Shown: positions 32,145-42,507 of the stretch, piece by piece | How the letters are laid out: each line of letters starts with the position of its first letter | Numbering within the stretch: position 1 is the stretch's first letter | Source of the DNA: Typha latifolia | Taxonomy: Eukaryota > Streptophyta > Magnoliopsida > Poales > Typhaceae | Reading direction: 5' to 3' | Length of the DNA stretch: 64,000 nucleotides | Assembly (NCBI GenBank): GCA_019914945.1 | Contig: CM034099.1 | Coordinates: 3,658,001-3,722,000, forward strand | Program-made: the position numbers and the translations under genes | The notes under the pieces: generated by a model | Databases searched by the model: none | What the model was told of the DNA's origin: nothing | What the model saw: only the letters and a program-made list of their open reading frames with translations

Positions 32145-35100
32145 TCAGTCTTCTTCCACTTCAACCAGCCTTCCGCAAACCCAATGCATCTTAGTCTTAG
32201 TTGCAGATATGGAGACCTCACTTTCTTTAGCTTCCAAACTTACTTTCTCTCTTGTAGGTGAGACTTTGTTATGACGCGCTGACCCATTGATCATAGATTG
32301 ACCCACGTGATACGTTATTTCCGGATCTGTTCTCATGCTTTCAGGTTGTAATGAAGGTGAAAGATTGTATTCAAATGCTTCAGCATGATTTTCTGCAGAT
32401 TCCGATACCCTTAAGGGCTCCCTGCCATTCAACACAATCTGCAGTGTGGATTCATCAAAATCAAATTCTTTGTAGTTGGTGGTTTCTGATGAGAGAAGAT
32501 GTTTGCCATTTATAGGTCGCTCATCCCATACATTATTGTTACGTTGATCTCTCGCATTTGTCTCAGTATGGCTTTCCCTTCTACCAGCATCTGAAGATGT
32601 ACCATCAGAAATATCCTGCGCTGTCTGGCCATTCTCTATGCCTTCTATGGACCTCATTGCCTCAGCAATCAGTTTCCTAGTTTCCACAAGTGATGCTTGT
32701 GCAAGAGGGCTCTTCAAAGCAGCCATCTCAAGAGATTTTGCAGCCTTCTCTGCTTCAGCAATTAGTAGCCTAATAAAGAGAAGAAAGAAGTGCTCACTTA
32801 TTCTGACAAAAATGAATAAATTTATGTGTGGACTAATTTAACTGAATGAAAAGAAAAATGAACTACAAGGACAAATGTTAAGGGTAAGTTGTATGCAGCA
32901 ACACATACTTAGTTAAACATTACTTATAAGTATGATAGAGTATGTTTAAATCTTTGGTTAAGGACTTAGCACTTCTCTAGCCACAAGTTCATTTTAGGAT
33001 TTAAAAAAATCCTTAATGCTAAGTCTTGTACCAAAGATTTGACATTTTCAGATCCAGGGGCAAACCCAACAGCTATAGAAAAGTTTAGATGTTTTACGAA
33101 GGATTTAACACAAAGCTAGTCTAACTACATACATAGGCATGTATATACATATATCCAAATGTATTCATGTACTTTTACCAAAAAGAGAGTACTTACTTGG
33201 CCCTTTCAGTTGCTTCTCTCTTTTTGGATTCGATTGTTGCTCTCTGTGCTCTAATCTTCTTTATCATCTCTAATTTGGTACTTGACATCGGATCTTTGTA
33301 TGAAGGAGTAACATTTTTCTTTCTCCTAGATGTTATATCCTTGGTACTCTTTGTCTCATCAGCAATGCCTATAGGCTGAACAGGTTTTCTTCTTACAGTT
33401 TCCCTTTTTACCGATGCTTCATTTGCTGGTCTTCTCCTCCTTTTTTCAGCTCCAACAGGTGTACCATGATACTTAGCCAATGCGGTGCAAACCCGTTCAC
33501 GATAACCCTATATGTATTAAAAAAGAAATGGTAGTCAGATGATCATAGACTATTAAATAAAGAATTAATAGAATATCGACACAATAACAAAATAGAAAGC
33601 ATAAAAAGTTGACAAGTGTACTTAATTAATAATTTCCTCTGCAGGACAAATACATCAATAAGAAAAGCAAGCATATCTTAATTCCACAGCACTACTGCTA
33701 AGGCCACAGTTGTATCATCCACAAAAGGTGTTAAGTGTTATGAGGAGCTAAATGAAGTTTTTTGATAGAATGGAACATTACAAGAAAAACTGAAGAAAGT
33801 GGAAAAGATGAATGCATTTTATTTTAGACAGATGCATCTGGTACTTTTCTGCTTTTTATGATCTAGACAAGTCAAGACATATGGAGTCTTACTCAGACCT
33901 ACCATGGCGGCGGCCAGAGTTTCTTTTCTTCTTTTTTTGTGGCAGCGTAGTAGGGAAATAGTGGCATATACAATTTTACATAAAGAACGGTGAAAATATG
34001 AAAGTACGTCCTTACAGGATCCGCCCATTTGGCAGAAATGGCCTCTGAAATTTTTCTTCGCTGGTCAGCTGATTTTGGTGCTCTCTTGCTGCCTTTCGGT
34101 CTAGGCATTGTTTTCCTTTTCTCAACACTCTCCAACCACTCCAGCTTCAACTGTTCATCCAAAATTTTGTATGAATCCCACTGCAGCTCTTTTTCACCAA
34201 CAAAACCATTTCTTGCTGCCCCTGCAATAATGTTCTGCCACTGAAAGAAGCAGCCCTCCTGCACTGTTAACTTCTCCCGACGCCGCTGCCAACCTTCTCG
34301 GACTCCTACTCCTATTTTTATCCTTGTCTCATCACTGCAATAAACATCAAGTGATCAAACAGATGGGAATGCAAATCAGAAATTGATTTGTGTAAACTTG
34401 ATAGATAGGCAGAACAGACCCAGCAGTAATATAGCTCAAAACATAAAATATAGATGCCTTCTAAGGAAAAGAAATTCTTTTAGGTCATCCTAAACAGTCA
34501 AATATTCCTAAACTTCAATTGCGTCAGTAAAATTTGCAAGTTGATAGATGTTACAAAAAAAGATGACGATAACAGGAATTTGCAAGTAAGACATCCTTGA
34601 TAGACAAAGAATACCTAGGAGGGAGATAATTTAATATATGTATTTATACATGAACACATAGATATATCCTTTGTTTATAGTTGTTTATCATTCAATGAAT
34701 GAATGAACTCCTTCGCATCTCTGGATATCAATCAAATAAGAATAATTAATTTTTCTAGTTTATCACCAAATACAAGGAGACAGGTGAGCTACTGGACTCT
34801 TGGTAATTATTAGGACCATTGAGAAAAAGAGGAATACACTATTTAAGCTTTACACAAGCATTGACATGTAAAGACAGTGGCAACCTACCTCTGAGCATGT
34901 CCCAGGTTCACTAGCTTCATTTTAACCTGCACATCAAATCTGCCGGTTATACCATGAATTCGATGTAAAAAAGTCCTCAAAGCATATGATAGCAGAATGG
35001 AAAATAATGTCATACTTCCTACATAGTGGGCAAAAGATTAGAAGAGTATATAAAGTTATAAACTTAGTGTGAGGACAGTGGATGTAGACAGACATAAAGT

Positions 35101-37120
35101 TGGCTTATGCCACTTGAATAAGTTGACTAAAAGGTACCCAAAGTAGAAATAAACAACCCTGATTTGTCAGCAGAAAATTTCAGTATAGAAGTCTAAATCA
35201 TTCGAAGAGGTATCCAGTATTCCTAAAACAATATTATCAAAATATAAGCGCAAATAAAAAAATTTAAAAAAAAATTTCTTGATCATCATACTGCCGACAT
35301 GAAAATGACCTGATGCAGAGCCACCAAGAAGACCAACATTAGCGAGCTAAATTCTCCACAAGCTACGCTTGAAATTAAAGTTAACAAACACAATCTAAAA
35401 TCAAGATGAAAATTGAGCTTGGAAAGGCTAGCTTTTCTTTAGATTGATTTAGAACAATCCAACTCAGCTCGTAAACAGCTGGCGAGCTCATTTACTGCTT
35501 AGAAGCTCATTTACAGCTTACGATCTTGTTTGTAGCTCGCTTATGAGTTTAAATTTGGCTCATCATTTTTAATAGATCTCCGTATATCTATTATCAAAAA
35601 CACATATGCTTGAGAGTACCAATAAAGACATTGATTTTAACCATTATATCGCAATCTGGCACCCGGAATGACCACTATACATTAAGCATTCTAGATATTA
35701 GATTAAGGACTAATAACTGAAAAATATATCAAATAAACAGTATGTATATTATATAAGATATGTAGATATATGCAATTTGTGAAATTAATAGAGCTACATC
35801 GAGCCGAACACAACTGATCTTGGTCTTTCCCATGTTCAGATTGTCAATAGTTTGATCTCAAACCTTGAGCTCATTCCTATATGAACGAGATGATCTATAA
35901 CAAAATCTCAGGCCATACATGGGTTCCTCGCTAATGATGAGCTAAATTGGTTGACATAACTTTACTTGAACAGAAAATTAGAAAGTGTACTTCCCTTAAG
36001 AGTTCAAATTTCGGTCAATAATATTGTTATCAACAGTACAATAGTGTAATCTGCATTGATCTTACATGACATCACCTTGGGGTCCTGCATTGCTATCTTA
36101 GTTCTCTCTCGAATGCGTTGGAGAGTTTCTGCAGGCATTATGTAACTATCAGAAAAAGAAACATAGATAAATAAAAGAAAGGATAAATTTCATATTATTC
36201 CACTGTGGTTATGTCTAAATCAAATTATCCCTGTGAACTTTCATTTATGTCACTTTGCCCTCTTGTGGTTTAGACTAACATGAAAACATTAATTTTTCCA
36301 TCCAAAATTTACAGAAAAAGTATAAATGACTATAGTACCCCTATGAATGAAAATTTTCATTACATTGTCATATATTTTAAGGGATGTATATTCTGATAAT
36401 TAGATGATAATTAAGATTTCAGGTTTGTAATCTTATATAGGAGAAGATAGAGAAGGTTGAAAATGCATTTTGTTTAAATTTGAAAAATAAGATACAATGT
36501 GTAAATCTAATGGAAGGAGAAAGGCAATTCGGATATTTTAATATTCATTATGGTGGGAAAATTCCCTCTAAAATATATATATATATATATTGTACTTTCT
36601 CTGTTAGGTTTCGTTGAAAAAATTAATAGTTTCACATTAGTCTAAACTACAAGAGAGCAAAGTAATGCAATGGAAGTTTAGAGGTATTTTAAAAGAAACA
36701 AATAGAGAAGGCAATAAGATCCATTGCAAACAATGTAAAGAACATACCTGGACTATGCTTCCTCCCTTTGTTCCATGGAACATTTCCCTTATTTGCCTTT
36801 GAAATCCTCATTCTTCTCAACTTTTCCTTGTCATCTATTTCTGGATTCTCCTCAAAGGAAGATTGAGACACTTGACTATCTGAATTAGAACTAAAATGTA
36901 AATTGGTATCACATTTCTCATCTTTTGCAATGGGAACTAAGAGCATTGGTTCAACGGTAGCAACTGCCTTGACAATATGTGAACTTTTTCCAATAGATAA
37001 CCCTTTAAATTTTGTGCTTTTTGGGATTTGAATCTGCTCTTTCCATCCAGATCCCATTCTCTTATACTTTAGGAAAGAAACTCTCCGCTCTGTCTTGCCA
37101 TGACATGATACTTGACTCAT
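32145..37120 (-). CDS. NUMOD3-motif protein, plant nuclear gene
   Basis: Six coding exons, complement(32145..32769, 33197..33507, 34016..34334, 34889..34926, 36076..36128, 36748..37120), keep one frame for 572 residues. Residues 99-124 (EKLRRMRISKANKG, VPWNKGRKHSP) continue through two tiny exons (ETLQRIRERTKIAMQDPK; VKMKLVNLGHAQ) into DETRIKIGVGVREGW. This is the NUMOD3 DNA-binding module first known from homing endonucleases. A second copy lies at about 230-275 (PRPKGSKRAPKSADQRRKISEAISAKWADP, then GYRERVCTALAKYHGT). No nuclease domain is present. The remainder is basic and coiled-coil-like (EMIKKIRAQRATIESKKREATERAK), then a Ser/Glu-rich tail. Plant homologues are often predicted plastid-targeted. 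The frame is open upstream of the chosen ATG to an acceptor-like CAG near 37170, so an additional 5' coding exon is possible. A noncoding first exon probably lies near 38.5-38.8 kb. Confidence 0.85.
36210..36700. mobile_element. Inverted-repeat element filling a NUMOD3-gene intron
   Basis: The left arm at about 36220-36322 (GTGAACTTTCATTTATG, CACTTTGCCCTCTTGTGG, TTTAGACTAA, ATTAATTTTTCCA) is mirrored by the right arm at about 36590-36690 (reverse complement CTAAACTTCCATTGCA, TACTTTGCTCTCTTGTAG, TTTAGACTAA, ATTAATTTTTTCA). The arms are about 90 bases each and enclose about 270 bases with a (TA)n run and no coding sequence. It occupies most of the 619-bp intron between the first two coding exons. 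This is a typical non-autonomous DNA transposon with long inverted arms. Confidence 0.75.
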
Positions 37121-38699
37121 TGTTGCTTTTATAGAGTTCTGGAAGGAAGGGTGTGAAATAAAAGTATCTGCACAAGTAGCACAGCAGTGATTGCTTTAGG
37201 TATGCAGAATATTGGAGAAGAAAGTGGAAGAGAAGCAGAAAGTGGAAACAGAAGCAGAGGACAGAAAGTAATATTAATCCATTGGTAACATTACAAATTA
37301 CTCATAGTATGAGTCCAACACCTTCTTTTCAATAAAGCATGCATCCTCTAGGTCTAGCATGTACCTAGTATCCAATAACACGACAAAAATTATAACAAGT
37401 GAAATTACTGAAAACCGACATCAACTTGTTTTGTGTACGCCAAATTTCAAAACACTATTTGAATTATAATATTACCAAGTTAAAATGAACAATTTAAATA
37501 ATGTTTCCAGTTGGAACTGCCAATAAGTCATGACCAACCACAACAAACCAAAGTGCCTTTGGAACAAATTTGTCACTAATCCTACTATTACACAAAAAAG
37601 GCCATACCATTGCACAAGGTTTAACAGGTATGAACACAATCTTACCCTCATTTGTGAAGAGGCAATTTCCAAAATTTGAAATCATCACCTCTTGGATGGA
37701 AGGAGGAAGCACATAGAGAGAGAAAAAACTACTAGTATGGGAGAAATTCTCCTGTTATTCAACCTATGGATGAGGATAAGCAAGAGAACTGCAAAATATC
37801 TAAAGGAACGAGAGTATCTTAGGACAAGATACATGGGCTTTAAGTATGTTAGAATAATCTCCATAATGAAATTTAGCCTTTGGGCCATAGGAGTATTCTA
37901 ATAAAATCCAAATTATCTTTTGTCAAAAAAAAAACCAAACTTTGTCACAGATCAATTAATTCTCATCAGGACATGGTATTCCAAATAGGTACCACCTTAT
38001 GACATTTTTCAGTTTCCAACTCTGCCCCATAGGCCTTAGGTTGCAAAGCAGATATGAAGTTTTCAATATCAGAGCATCGTAGCCTAGCAAGATGATGTTT
38101 TACAACGTGCATTTCTAACAGACAATTAAATAAATATGATCTTGCACATATAACAAATAGTGTAAGAAATATGCAGGATTACTTCCCAAACATACTATGG
38201 CAGGTTAAAAAACAAGAAGTATCAAGTTTTTATGTGACAACAACAAAGGAATAAGGGGCCAATATAGGCATTAGTACAACACGAACAATTTGAATTTGCA
38301 ACAGCTATCCTTCAATCAATTATCTAAAGCAAGCAAGCAAGATAAGAAGTTAGCTAAAAACCGTCATCCCAAGCACGAGAACGATAACAAACCAAAAAAA
38401 AAAAAAAGAGGAAAAGAAAACTTTCCCAAGATTCAATATTTCTCAGAGTACCATTGTTTCCCCCAAAACATTTCGAGCCCAAAATCTTCTTAATAATCGA
38501 GACACCCAAAGGAAACATTGGCGGGGATAATAAAGCGAGCTAAAAAAGGTGAACAACGAACCGCTCGTCCTCATCTCAGGGAGACTTCGGCTCACGGGGA
38601 GGTTGAATTGGGAGCAGCAAAGTAGTCCGGGCAAAGGAATGCAGTTAGAAGACCAAGAAGCGCAGAACATTGACAAGGAAAGGAGGGGGGATGATTTGG

Positions 38700-39008
38700 A
38701 AACCCTAGCGGTGCTTCTGAGGTAAAGCAAGGAGAGGAAGCAGAGGAGCTTGGAGTGAGAGGCTCATGCTTTCTTGTGGAGGAGGAGAGAGGTGGGCATG
38801 GACTCATGGGGACTGGGTTTCGTTCCTTCCGTTTTTTTTTTATCAGGGAGCCGGATATTTTTACCGAGAGATAAGAGAGAGGTAATTAAATTACTGGGCG
38901 GTAACGAAGAGCCTCGACATGGACCCGATTGCAAAGATGGCTCAGCCCATTAGATTGGGCTCAAATTCGAGCCCGTCGAGCCCACTTAGGCACTAACCCT
39001 GAGCCCAC
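38700..39008 (-). promoter_or_regulatory. Telo-box and four TGGGCT (site II) motifs
   Basis: A telo-box (AAACCCTA on the plus strand) lies at 38700-38707. Four TGGGCT motifs in either orientation start at about 38943, 38956, 38979 and 39002. Site II elements (TGGGCY, bound by TCP factors) together with a telo-box are a known signature of plant promoters for translation, ribosome and organelle-related genes. The location just upstream of the presumed NUMOD3-gene first exon fits, but the transcription start is not fixed. Confidence 0.5.
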
Positions 39009-39068
39009 CTTCACTCGACTGGAAATGGAAACCCCTGAGATTAAAAAATAAAGACCTCTGAGATCTTA

Positions 39069-39222
39069 GGTCTTGTTTCATTTGAGGCTAAGTTTCGAAC
39101 TTGATTAATATTTTTTTTTTTACTTTTAATTTTAAAAAAAATAAATTTAGTTAAATATAAAAAAAATATTTAATTACTGAATCAATTCATAGCGCATCCT
39201 TAAACTCAAAATAAACAAGATC
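39069..39222. mobile_element. Tourist-like MITE, copy 2, with TTA target duplication
   Basis: A 154-base element flanked on both sides by TTA, the target-site duplication of PIF/Harbinger transposons. Ends are GGTCTTGTTTCATTTGAGG and, reverse complement of the right end, GATCTTGTTTATTTTGAGTT. The interior, read on the minus strand, carries GATTCAGTAATTAAA as in the copy at 23671-23852. Confidence 0.78.
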
Positions 39223-42200
39223 TTAAAGAATGAGCCCATGGCCCCATGCCAAACCAACCCTCCTAAAAATAGATCACCAAGAAATAATTCAAGCACCATG
39301 TCAAGGGAATAGGGTGACAGATACTTAAGCTACTAGTTTAGGGATCCGTCACAATTTATTAAACAAAAAAAAAACCAAAAGAAGAGGTTCCTGAAGGAAT
39401 TCATATATCAGCTCTCCTTAACAATACTCACTATTTGTCCAACTAATTCTAGACTAAAACGGTAGAACCCCTTCACACACAAGTCTCAACTCTGCTACCA
39501 GAAAGGCTTGGAGTGAACTTTATCCCATAAGGACAAAGATGGCCAATAAAGTGAAGTGGGTGACAACTTGATCTAAGAAGGATTGATCACTCCACTGTTT
39601 GCTCACGAGCTCCTAACAAAGCACGGCAATTATCCTCCCCCCCCCAAAAAAAAAAAAAAAAAAAAATCCCAATTGACAAATGATATCTGGCTACATGCCT
39701 GATGATTGTACACTTGTGATTACTGCCCGTTTGGTATTATCTTTGAAACGGACAACATCATTAGCCTGTCATAATCATCAACAACCTAATAATGCAGCCA
39801 ATCGTGTGGGGGTGATTTGGATAATTAATTGCATGGCAGGGCACCTATGCATCGAATTGGGAATGATCCCATGCTGGAATATCTTGGTCTTATTATGTTG
39901 GAATCCGATTGCGTTCTAATATAAGAATCATAACCTTGTGTGTCTCATGTACCACTACTTCAGATCTTGGTCCGTGACGGACTGATGGTCTTGTTCCTAT
40001 CTTGCTGCGCTAAATAATAATGACAATATGATGGGGTGTTAAGATTCGGTGTGGGCTAGTCTCATGCATATCGGTCCGATTTTATTTCCAACCCTACGAC
40101 TATTTTATATTCAATTGCAAACATAATCAGGACCTCTGGATGTGTCATTTAGGCACCGATTGAATCATTTCATTTGTATGCCAATGTATTCATTGTGCAC
40201 GCTCTAATCTTATACCCTCTGTTTATTTAATTAAAACCGAGATTAGGGCTATCAACTGATCGATTCGCTGACATGCCTAATAGCTCTAGACAAGTCTGAC
40301 CGTACTCAAACATTGCCCTATGCTGCAGTGCATCTAAGCATCTTATGACTTTCGTTAGGTCAACAAGTCCAATTTATTCTAAAGTAATTATTTATCACCG
40401 ACATAAAATCCTTTGGTTAATTATATCTAGTCCTTTGAGCTATTGCATGTTTATATATAATTTTAACACTTTGATCTGATAACACACTAACTTTTATGTA
40501 CTTTATTTTCTCTAAAATAATTATTTTTTGAAATTCTTAGTAGCTTGACATAATAATCTTCAAACTTTTATTTTATAAATCTACAGTGTGAGCACAGATC
40601 CAATGCAGGAAAAAGTATAATAATAATAATAATAATAATAATAATCTCTTTTTTAACTCCGTTTCTGTAATCCATTGCCATAGGATCCAAATACATGGAA
40701 TCTATTTCAACTTGAAATAAGTTCATTCTTTCTCATCCTATACTGCAAAATAAAATTAAAATTAAAAAGGCAGCAAAGACAAAAGATGAAGATTAGTGCG
40801 ATGATTAGAGCGCACAGCAATGATGTCGCTGCGGATTAACTCAACTACTCCATCCACATTGACCAAAAACTTTTCCACTCGTTTTTCAAACCCAAGAGCG
40901 ACAAAAAGTGATTGTTATTATAACGTGGCTGCCCTGCCTGTGGACTTCTTCTTATCTCCCGTTTCAAATTTTGAAACTCACCATAGATTTGTTTATTATA
41001 CCCGCTCTGCAAAAAAAAAAAAAAAAAAAAAGTTAAAAAGACCAGCATAAAGAACACTCCCACTCGTATCTCCACTCACAGTTGCCCTACTAGTTTAAAA
41101 AAAGCAACCAATATATATATATATATATATATAAAACTCGTTTCACAATTATTCCACGGAAAGATATTTGTAAGTGAAAAAGAAGCGGATCTAAGGGAAA
41201 AAAAAAAAAACTTACGAACGACTTTAATTAAGTAATCCAACTAGGTGAGGAGAAGACAACGAGACGAGAATCTCTTCCTCCCAAATCCCTACAAACGAAC
41301 CAAACGCCCACTAAACTTCAACTAACGGGGAGTTTTCCATGCTAAAATCCCATGCCTCGATAATGTACAATAATTAACAAACTACTAAGCCACTGTTAAC
41401 TTGGTTAAAGACGACTTAACGCTTTTTCTACCGACTGTTATTTTAATGTAGCAAATGGACGATTCCCACTGGCTTCTTTTGGAGTTTTGACTTCGGTCTC
41501 CTCGAAGTTAGTAAACAACGATTAATTAACTCTCCGAGTAACAGCGTTGTCAGGTCGACCCTTCAAAGATGAGAAGCTCCCAGCCATTGGAGAGATGACA
41601 AGCTCAAGGAAACGAAGGTTACGTCAGAGTGTTGGCTCACCGGCGGTGAGCTTATTGTGTGGAGGACGAATATAATGGTAAAGAAATGGCCGGGCATGTG
41701 AAGAATGTCTGAGAACTTCCGTTATTGTTGCCTTGGCTGACGCGTGTTCAAGTTGAACAAGAATCAAAATTACAAATTTTGAATAAGTTTAAACTATGCT
41801 TAAGTATATCTTATCCTAAAAAAATTAATTTACTCTTCTCAAATTTATTCTATATTGTCATATAATTTTGCTTTAGAAATTTATGATATGCATTCTTTTT
41901 TCACTATATATTTAGGATGGCAGTCTTTTTTTTTTTTGCAAATAAATCCAAAAATTCAGTATTCTTATATTAAAGACAGCTTAACTTATAAGTTTATAAA
42001 TTAATTCGATATATATATATATGTTTAGATTAGTGGTGGGGTTTGGTTTTATTAGTAGTGGTCCCACTTTATTTTGGCCGCGCTGCAACGAATCCGCTGC
42101 ATTTATTACAAACTTGGCGCCCGGCATTTATGGGATGATCTCAGCCGTCTGATTGCCCATCTTGTGTTTTTTTTTTCTCCTTTTGTTAAAGCAAGGAAGA

Positions 42201-42333
42201 GCATAAAACCGTTAAAGATAAACTTATAAAGGAAAATAAAAGAAGGTTATAAACGTAACGTGTCGCGTTCCGCCGTCAGTGCTCGGCTAATCCTTCCAAC
42301 CCAACCCCGTCTCAAGTAACGGCTTCCGTCAGT

Positions 42334-42355
42334 TGGGTGTTATAAATAACACCCA
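42334..42355 (+). promoter_or_regulatory. TATA box inside a 22-bp palindrome, SEC14-like gene promoter
   Basis: Arms TGGGTGTTAT and ATAACACCCA surround a central AA, so the TATAAATA box at 42341-42348 sits exactly at the centre of a perfect inverted repeat with 10-bp arms. It is about 135 bases upstream of the ATG, with a CT-rich leader between, as expected for the core promoter. Confidence 0.65.
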
Positions 42356-42429
42356 CCTACTCTTTAATTAAGTCTCTGTTCTCTTTCACATCACTGTGAG
42401 CTTAGCTTAGCTTGGCTTTCTTAGCTCTC

Positions 42430-42479
42430 ATCTCTCTCTCTCTCTCTCTCTCGCTCGCTCTCTCTCTCTCGCTCTCTAT
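42430..42479 (+). repeat. (CT)n tract in the SEC14-like gene leader
   Basis: About 50 bases of CT repeats with a few TCGC interruptions lie directly before the start codon, inside the predicted 5' UTR. Polypyrimidine tracts in plant leaders can influence expression. Confidence 0.85.
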
Positions 42480-42507
42480 GTCATGGCAATGGAGAAGAAA
42501 GAGATGA
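42478..42507 (+). promoter_or_regulatory. Overlapping nine-codon uORF at the SEC14-like gene start
   Basis: An ATG five bases upstream of the main start, out of frame, opens a nine-residue frame that ends inside the coding region at 42507. Its context is poor (T at -3 and +4). The main ATG has G at -3 and +4, so leaky scanning to the main start is expected. Confidence 0.5.

Larger units (their letters stand above)
37121..42333. other. NUMOD3-gene upstream region and intergenic DNA
   Basis: The part from 38500 to 38830, more GC-rich and pyrimidine-rich on the minus strand, probably contains the first exon and promoter of the NUMOD3 gene. The rest is AT-rich with one Tourist-like element, an (ATA)n run at about 40619-40644, a 21-A run at 41011-41031, a (TA)n run near 41110-41132 and a 17-bp palindrome (GCTCACCG-G-CGGTGAGC) at 41635-41651. 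No protein gene was recognised. Confidence 0.5.
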
